Source: Bacteroides sp. UBA1317 (lineage in GTDB: Bacteria; Bacteroidota; Bacteroidia; Bacteroidales; Bacteroidaceae). From it: 11,549 bases of DNA. Below the pieces are notes generated by a model. That model saw nothing but the letters and a program-made list of their open reading frames with translations, had not been told where the DNA came from and did no database searches. The position numbers were made by a program, and so were the translations under genes. Of this stretch, positions 7,755-11,549 are shown piece after piece (the first letter of the stretch is position 1; each line of letters starts with the position of its first letter). The DNA lies in contig DBTL01000071.1 of the NCBI GenBank assembly GCA_002307035.1, positions 1 to 11,549 of the forward strand. Direction: 5' to 3'.

Positions 7755-9431
7755 ATGCAGAGATATAAAGCACTAATACTAATTGGTATTATTTCAGTAA
7801 CTACGATATTCTTTTCGTGCACACACTCCGGCTCCAAGGTTGATAAGACAATGGATTATGTGGCGAATATTATAGAACAGCGTCCCGATAGTGCTTTGAC
7901 TCTGCTCGACTCTCTCGTTTACCCTGCCAACCTTAGTAAAAGTCAATACAATAGATTTATGTTGCTTCTATTACAGGCTAAAGATAAAAGTTACAAAGAT
8001 ATAACTTCAGACACAGCTATCTGGGGTGTGAAAAATTACTACTTCAAGAAAAAGAACTTCCCTAATGCAGCAATGGCAGCATACTATTGCGGTCGTGTTA
8101 GTACAGAACAAAAACGCTATGAACGTGCTTTGTTCCATTATTTAGAAGCAGAAAAGTATGCCTCAAGCATCGAAAACACAAATTTGAAAGGACTTATTCA
8201 AAGTGGAATGGGCTATGTCTTATCAAATCAATTCTTGGATAGTGAGGCAATACCCCGATTCCATAAAGCCGCAGTTTATTTTCATAAAGCGAACAATGTT
8301 AAGAATGAAGCAATAGTCTATTTATCGATAGGAGCAAGTTTTTTAGCTGAAGAACAAATTGATAGCGCTTTTCAGTATGAGATGATAGCATTGAAAATGG
8401 CTGATGACCTCAAGGATAGTATACTGATATCAAACGCTAAGCAGAATATAAGTCTCCTATATCGGGAACGAAAGAATTATAACTTGGCTAAAAAGTATAT
8501 GCTCGGCGCTTTACCTTATGCTAAAGGAAATGATCAATCAACTATTTATTTAAGGCTAGCCCAATTTTATAATATTGAGAATAAATCGGATTCCGCAAAG
8601 TGGTTTATACAACAATCAATAAAATCATTGAAAGATACGACCGATAATTATGTGATGGCGGGTATTTATAAAACTTTATCAGAGATTGATGAAAGTGAAC
8701 TAAATTATAAAGGAGCATTAGATAATCATAAAAAATATACGGATTACGTCGCATCTATAATTGACGGAAACGAGAATAGTGCTCTCATAGACATACAGAA
8801 AAAATATCAATTCGAGCAATTGAAGAATGAGAATGTCTCCCTTGCTCTAGAAAAACAAAAAACACTATTTTATTCTTCTCTTGGAATGATCGCCCTTCTA
8901 ATAGGAACCTTCTTCTATTACCGAAAATACACCCAGAGCAAGAGACATGAACTGGAAGCCGAACAAAAAATAGATCACCTTATCAACATGGCCAAAAGTT
9001 TCAATGCGAAAGAAACTACTTTTCGAAATGTATTATTACATCAGTTCGACATATTAAAAAAAACAGCTTCTCTGGAGAACTACAGTAAGCAACAAGACGA
9101 CAGCAATCGAAGCAAGCAACTTGTTCGCAAATTCAACGAAATCGTTTATGGACAAGATTCTCTCAATTGGGATCGGTTATATGAAGTGATGAATGATCTA
9201 CACAATGGTTTTTTTGAACGTCTAAGAGATAAATTCTCTGATTTGAATGAAGATGAATTTCGTATTTGTTGCCTTACCTATGCCAAATTCAACAGCATGG
9301 AAATTTCTATTATCATGGGATTGAGCGTTAACACAATTCAAATGAAGCGTTCGTCCATTCGTAAGAAGTTGGGAATTCCTCCTATGGGAAATATTCCTAA
9401 CTTCATAGACAATATATCTCATTCTTTTTAA
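7755..9431 (+). CDS. Membrane-anchored TPR regulator with C-terminal LuxR-like helix-turn-helix
   Basis: From ATG 7755 the protein is 558 residues. Its N-terminus is a signal sequence ending FFSC (Cys22), a weak lipobox. About residues 30-350 form tetratricopeptide-like helical repeats (for example RALFHYLEAEKYASS, AMAAYYCGRVS, DSAFQYEMIALKMADDL). A transmembrane helix lies near 371-392 (LGMIALLIGTFFYY), then a coiled-coil-like linker, then a helix-turn-helix at about 493-540 (FSDLNEDEFRICCLTYAKF, MEISIIMGLSVNTIQMKRSS, IRKKLG), which follows the LuxR/GerE pattern. The layout places the repeats in the periplasm and the DNA-binding domain in the cytoplasm, so one protein would link an outside signal to transcription. 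This architecture is common in Bacteroides, where target and signal are mostly unknown. The secreted DUF3244 gene 180 bp downstream is the likeliest target. A longer start at TTG 7725 is possible but spoils the signal peptide. Confidence 0.85.
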   Translation: MQRYKALILIGIISVTTIFFSCTHSGSKVDKTMDYVANIIEQRPDSALTLLDSLVYPANLSKSQYNRFMLLLLQAKDKSYKDITSDTAIWGVKNYYFKKKNFPNAAMAAYYCGRVSTEQKRYERALFHYLEAEKYASSIENTNLKGLIQSGMGYVLSNQFLDSEAIPRFHKAAVYFHKANNVKNEAIVYLSIGASFLAEEQIDSAFQYEMIALKMADDLKDSILISNAKQNISLLYRERKNYNLAKKYMLGALPYAKGNDQSTIYLRLAQFYNIENKSDSAKWFIQQSIKSLKDTTDNYVMAGIYKTLSEIDESELNYKGALDNHKKYTDYVASIIDGNENSALIDIQKKYQFEQLKNENVSLALEKQKTLFYSSLGMIALLIGTFFYYRKYTQSKRHELEAEQKIDHLINMAKSFNAKETTFRNVLLHQFDILKKTASLENYSKQQDDSNRSKQLVRKFNEIVYGQDSLNWDRLYEVMNDLHNGFFERLRDKFSDLNEDEFRICCLTYAKFNSMEISIIMGLSVNTIQMKRSSIRKKLGIPPMGNIPNFIDNISHSF

Positions 9432-9456
9432 AGAGAAAACATCTTTCTATCCTATA

Positions 9457-9548
9457 AAAAGCTATATTCCACCTATGCATCATTTACTTCAAACTGCTTA
9501 CTATAGGCCATTTACCATAAATGTCCAAAATTAAAAGCTATATCCACC
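9457..9548 (+). repeat. Direct repeat pair AAAAGCTATAT(T)CCACC
   Basis: AAAAGCTATATTCCACC at 9457-9473 recurs with one base missing at 9533-9548, 76 bases away. The second copy ends 10 bases before the -33 element of the DUF3244 promoter, a usual place for an activator site. The neighbouring TPR regulator is the obvious candidate binder (inference). Confidence 0.5.
9506..9526. promoter_or_regulatory. Inverted repeat between regulator and DUF3244 gene, possible operator
   Basis: GG-CATTTA and TAAATG-CC flank a three-base centre in a 21-base dyad with one mismatched pair. No T-run follows on the plus strand, so it is not a clear plus-strand terminator. It lies between the two direct-repeat copies, 33 bases upstream of the DUF3244 -33 element. 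Protein binding is inferred only. Confidence 0.35.
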
Positions 9549-9558
9549 CTTTTGCCTA

Positions 9559-9589
9559 TTGTTTCTCTCATAATTTACATTTAGCTTTG
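9559..9589 (+). promoter_or_regulatory. Promoter of the DUF3244 gene
   Basis: TTG at 9559-9561 (the -33 element, in ATTGTTTC) and TAGCTTTG at 9582-9589 (exact TAnnTTTG) are separated by 20 bases, the standard Bacteroides arrangement. Transcription should begin near 9596, giving a leader of about 20 bases to the ATG at 9615. This is the cleanest plus-strand promoter in the window. Confidence 0.75.
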
Positions 9590-9614
9590 TATCGTTACTA
9601 AAATTTGTATCTAT

Positions 9615-9992
9615 ATGAAAAAGCTAATTCTAACATTATTTTTATCTTTATTCTGCTTTAGTTCAATTTGTGAAGCTTCTAGAGTAATTAGTAATTCCTC
9701 AAAAAAAATTGATTTGAAAAAAGGATCTGAATCTGTTCCTTCAACAAGATCCCCTGTCAGTCTACCAATCAGTTTGTATCAAGATGAAACAGAACTGGAA
9801 GCTTTGTTTTTGGTTAATATAGGGACTGTGTGTATAACCATTAGTGATGCTTCAGGCGCTGTTGTATATCAGGACATTGTTGATACATCTGCGAATAATC
9901 AAACCAATATTGATTTATCATCTTTAGTTAGTGGGAACTATACTATTAGTTTTATTTACAGCATTACAGTTCATGGTGATTTCCAAGTCTAA
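9615..9992 (+). CDS. Small secreted DUF3244-like protein (125 aa)
   Basis: A signal peptide (about residues 1-21, hydrophobic FLSLFCFSSI, cleavage after CEA) is followed by a low-complexity Ser/Lys linker and a compact beta-sandwich of about 75 residues (SLPISLYQDETELEALFLVNIG, then VCITISDASGAVVYQDIV, then LSSLVSGNYTISFIYS, ending HGDFQV). The pattern of strands, the DASGAVVY turn and the closing SGNYTI...G-F match DUF3244 (Pfam PF11589), a short secreted domain seen mainly in Bacteroidales with no established function. It ends without the charged tail of a type IX sorting domain, although the fold is similar. It follows the TPR regulator by 183 bp under its own strong promoter; DUF3244 genes beside TPR/HTH regulators are a familiar Bacteroides pairing, so it is probably a target of that regulator. 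Confidence 0.78.
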   Translation: MKKLILTLFLSLFCFSSICEASRVISNSSKKIDLKKGSESVPSTRSPVSLPISLYQDETELEALFLVNIGTVCITISDASGAVVYQDIVDTSANNQTNIDLSSLVSGNYTISFIYSITVHGDFQV

Positions 9993-10076
9993 GTAAGAAG
10001 CATCATTTGTTATCGTACTTAAACGTTTTACAAACAGCCAATCCATGCATAGAGTAAACGAGTTTGTATTTACATA

Positions 10077-10084
10077 TATGTTTG
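10077..10084 (+). promoter_or_regulatory. Candidate -7 element for the peptide transcript
   Basis: TATGTTTG is the only exact plus-strand TAnnTTTG between the DUF3244 gene and the peptide gene. No -33 TTG sits at the right distance. If used, the leader would be about 310 bases and would include the 39-bp repeat. Weak call. Confidence 0.3.
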
Positions 10085-10102
10085 CAATAACATATGCGGT
10101 AT

Positions 10103-10141
10103 AAACAGACTGCGATTCTATAAAAGAACCTTCCCTTGCCA
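10103..10141 (+). repeat. 39-bp direct repeat, copy 1
   Basis: This segment, beginning AAACAGAC and ending CCTTCCCTTGCCA, matches 11511-11549 at 37 of 39 positions in the same orientation. Similarity stops abruptly to the left of base 10102, so the left boundary is real; the right boundary is unknown because the other copy is cut by the window end. It lies 300 bases upstream of the peptide gene. Confidence 0.9.
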
Positions 10142-10209
10142 AGAAAGCGATTTTACCGATGAGGCCAATCAACAGGATGTATCACTAAAATGAACAAGAA
10201 AAGGCAACG

Positions 10210-10239
10210 CAAAGATAGTAAAAATCACGGTAATTTCAA
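10210..10239 (-). promoter_or_regulatory. Minus-strand Bacteroides-type promoter inside the peptide leader
   Basis: On the minus strand, TTG (complement of 10237-10239) and TATCTTTG (complement of 10210-10217) are exactly 19 bases apart, the expected spacing, and the -7 element is an exact match. Transcription would begin near 10204 and run leftward through repeat copy 1 towards the DUF3244 gene. No credible protein gene follows, so any product would be an antisense or small RNA. Confidence 0.5.
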
Positions 10240-10350
10240 CTTCTAACGGGCTTAGAATTCTTTATTGCCGGAAGTCGCCTGAAAACGAGAAAGATTGCTA
10301 GTAAGGTGATGTAGCTGTCGGGCTATATGAAACCAAACGAAAAAAACATC

Positions 10351-10394
10351 ATTTTATTAACCTTCTTTCTGCATTGGCAGAAGGAATTTAAAAT
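10351..10394 (+). other. Imperfect hairpin immediately upstream of the peptide start
   Basis: TTCTGC (10367-10372) pairs with GCAGAA (10377-10382) around a four-base loop; CC/GG and an outer ATTTTA/TAAAAT (10351-10356 with 10389-10394) can extend it across internal loops. No T-run follows, so it is not a terminator. It covers the AAGGA at 10381-10385, 18 bases before the ATG, and could influence translation or RNA stability. Confidence 0.4.
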
Positions 10395-10402
10395 TTACTA
10401 TT

Positions 10403-10561
10403 ATGTTAGAAATATTAGATTTACAAGAGATGAATGAAATCAAAGGCGGAGTTTCAGCAGAGGAGTATTGTAAAACTCTGATTGAGATTGTAATGAATAA
10501 CGACTTGGACGAAGGTGCAATGGAAGGTGCTCGTTATGGATACAATAAGCATTGCAGATAA
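10403..10561 (+). CDS. Double-glycine leader peptide, 52 aa (Bacteroidales GG-type natural-product precursor-like)
   Basis: A short frame reads a 16-residue leader with alternating hydrophobic and acidic residues, ending MNEIKGG, the mark of peptides cut after Gly-Gly by C39-type protease/ABC exporters. The core is 36 residues, beginning VSAEEYCK and ending YGYNKHCR, acidic in the middle, with two cysteines (residues 23 and 51) that could form one disulfide. Leader form and size fit the Bacteroidales GG natural-product precursor family (TIGR04149-like). Neither modification enzymes nor an exporter is visible in the window. The gene lies after a long leader with a hairpin and is followed within 10 bases by a perfect terminator, then by a GLPGLI gene. 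The start is supported by the leader beginning at once with the expected pattern MLEILDLQEM. Whether the product is a signal, a toxin or something else cannot be read from sequence. Confidence 0.78.
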   Translation: MLEILDLQEMNEIKGGVSAEEYCKTLIEIVMNNDLDEGAMEGARYGYNKHCR

Positions 10562-10570
10562 ATAATATTC

Positions 10571-10611
10571 CAGGTGCCCTTTAAGTATATCTAAATGGGC
10601 ACCTGTTTTTT
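10571..10611 (+). terminator. Perfect intrinsic terminator between peptide and GLPGLI gene
   Basis: CAGGTGCCC (10571-10579) pairs perfectly with GGGCACCTG (10597-10605), extendable by TTTA/TAAA with a bulge, and is followed at once by six T. It is the strongest terminator in the window. The GLPGLI start codon lies only nine bases after the T-run, which leaves no room for a separate promoter between them. Confidence 0.9.
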
Positions 10612-10620
10612 AATAAGAAT

Positions 10621-11454
10621 ATGAAGTATTATCTTTTCATTATAGTCTTTTTACTAAAATTAAGCAATACATATGGACAACAAACTATTGGCAAAACATA
10701 TTTGGAATGTCAATACAAGTTCTTATATGCAAAGGATACATTGACACATAAAATGCAAGATGATTTATTACTTCTCCAAGTAGGAGAAAACATATCTAAA
10801 TGCTATAGCTATTTCAGTAATCAGGTGGATTCAATCTATGCACTACCCAATAGCTCCGAAATAATGAAAGAGCATTTAAATTATGCCTTTTCAAAAAAAG
10901 TAATAAACTCCAATGACTATCCACATAAACGAATGAAAACATATGTATATAAAAACTATCCAGAAGGAAAAATGACTGTAACGGATGGGCTTTCGTTGCA
11001 AGATTATGTTTACGAGGATGAATTGAATGCACAAGATTGGCAGATTCAGGATAGCATAAAAAACATTTTGGGCTATCCTTGTCAAAAGGCAAAGTGCAAT
11101 TTTAGAGGTAGGCAGTGGACAGTATGGTTTGCATCGGATATCCCTGTCAGCGATGGCCCTTGGAAATTAGGTGGTTTACCGGGACTAATCATGGAAGCCT
11201 ATGATCAAGGGATACAATATCATTTCATGATTATCGGATTGCAAAAAGTTGAAGGAGAGCCAATTGTGTTCAGTAATACGTATGTAGGTAGCAACAGGTT
11301 TGAAAAAACAAGCCGAAAAGATTTTCTAAAAGCTCAAAAACGTTATTTGATGGACATGAGTGGTTATATTGAATTGGAAACCAGTATTGATCTGGGAAGT
11401 AATGCTTCACAGAAAATTATGCGATATGATCTGCTTGAGTTAGACTATAAATAG
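10621..11454 (+). CDS. GLPGLI family secreted protein (277 aa)
   Basis: A signal peptide (about residues 1-19, MKYYLFIIVFLLKLSNTYG before QQ) leads a soluble periplasmic or exported protein. The family signature appears as PWKLGGLPGLIMEAYD, with GGLPGLI at residues 184-190, preceded by YPCQKAKCNFRGRQWTVWFA, which is also typical (a Cys-x3-Cys pair, then RxWxVWF). Length fits the GLPGLI family (TIGR01200), found almost only in Bacteroidota and without known biochemical function. The start ATG sits nine bases after the terminator T-run, so expression presumably depends on read-through from the peptide transcript, giving much less of this protein than of the peptide. GLPGLI genes beside double-glycine peptides suggest a role in handling, receiving or resisting the peptide (inference). 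It continues to a clean stop and appears intact. Confidence 0.88.
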   Translation: MKYYLFIIVFLLKLSNTYGQQTIGKTYLECQYKFLYAKDTLTHKMQDDLLLLQVGENISKCYSYFSNQVDSIYALPNSSEIMKEHLNYAFSKKVINSNDYPHKRMKTYVYKNYPEGKMTVTDGLSLQDYVYEDELNAQDWQIQDSIKNILGYPCQKAKCNFRGRQWTVWFASDIPVSDGPWKLGGLPGLIMEAYDQGIQYHFMIIGLQKVEGEPIVFSNTYVGSNRFEKTSRKDFLKAQKRYLMDMSGYIELETSIDLGSNASQKIMRYDLLELDYK

Positions 11455-11510
11455 AAATTCTCAATCTGGTATATCAGGATATTATTAACACATTTGTGGA
11501 AAATAAAATT

Positions 11511-11549
11511 AAACAGACCGCAATTCTATAAAAGAACCTTCCCTTGCCA
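11511..11549 (+). repeat. 39-bp direct repeat, copy 2 (cut by window end)
   Basis: This matches copy 1 (10103-10141) at 37 of 39 positions, both differences being transitions (T/C and G/A), in the same orientation and 1408 bases downstream. It begins 57 bases after the GLPGLI stop. Identity is still running at the last base, so the repeat continues outside the window. Confidence 0.9.

Larger units (their letters stand above)
9993..10402. other. Long intergenic region / leader before the double-glycine peptide gene
   Basis: These 410 bases hold no credible long gene. Contents in order: a candidate plus-strand -7 element (10077-10084); the first copy of a 39-bp repeat (10103-10141); a good minus-strand promoter (10210-10239); a short hairpin TTCTAA-CGGGC-TTAGAA (10241-10257); and an imperfect hairpin abutting the peptide start (10351-10394). 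An 18-codon plus-strand frame starts at 10190 but has no supporting signal. No clear terminator of the DUF3244 gene is seen. Confidence 0.6.

Noticed and set aside
9924..10172. 82-codon minus-strand frame overlapping the end of the DUF3244 gene and repeat copy 1
   Set aside because: It needs a TTG start, has stop codons just upstream in frame, overlaps a well-supported gene, and its sequence shows no recognisable domain. The minus-strand promoter nearby keeps a non-coding RNA possible.
10190..10246. 18-codon plus-strand frame MNKKRQRKDSKNHGNFNF in the peptide leader
   Set aside because: Too short to support, no ribosome-binding signal, and it overlaps the minus-strand promoter elements, which better explain the sequence.

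Overview
The window looks like a chromosomal accessory region of a gut-type Bacteroidota, most likely Bacteroides or a close relative. The evidence is the set of protein families (a TonB-dependent receptor with a carboxypeptidase-regulatory-like N-terminus, acidic-tailed lipoproteins, a TPR/transmembrane/HTH regulator, DUF3244, GLPGLI, a Bacteroidales double-glycine peptide) and the repeated promoter signature TAnnTTTG. All convincing genes lie on the plus strand.

Layout. (1) 1-1271: the C-terminal two thirds of a family 3 glycoside hydrolase, cut by the window start and followed by a hairpin terminator. (2) 1481-5866: a probable two-gene operon, a 935-residue TonB-dependent outer-membrane receptor followed 33 bp later by a beta-helix-like surface lipoprotein, closed by a strong hairpin. 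(3) 6092-7237: a shorter paralogue of that lipoprotein with its own candidate promoter. (4) 7238-7754: a gene-free, AT-rich stretch with a 22-bp-period tandem array and a second, degenerate repeat family. (5) 7755-9431: a membrane-anchored TPR regulator with a C-terminal LuxR-like helix-turn-helix, then a small secreted DUF3244 protein (9615-9992) behind a textbook Bacteroides promoter. (6) 9993-11549: a long untranslated leader, a 52-residue peptide with a double-glycine leader (10403-10561), a perfect intrinsic terminator, and a GLPGLI-family secreted protein (10621-11454). A 39-bp segment of the leader recurs after the GLPGLI gene, at the very end of the window.

How the parts may work together. 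The receptor and its lipoproteins probably form a cell-surface uptake or binding system for an unknown ligand; there is no SusD homologue, so this is not a standard Sus pair. The TPR regulator probably controls the neighbouring DUF3244 gene and possibly more. The peptide/terminator/GLPGLI arrangement, with the leader repeat returning on its far side, looks like one unit of a repeated cassette and is the best candidate for an under-described system. Its transporter/protease and any further units would lie outside the window.
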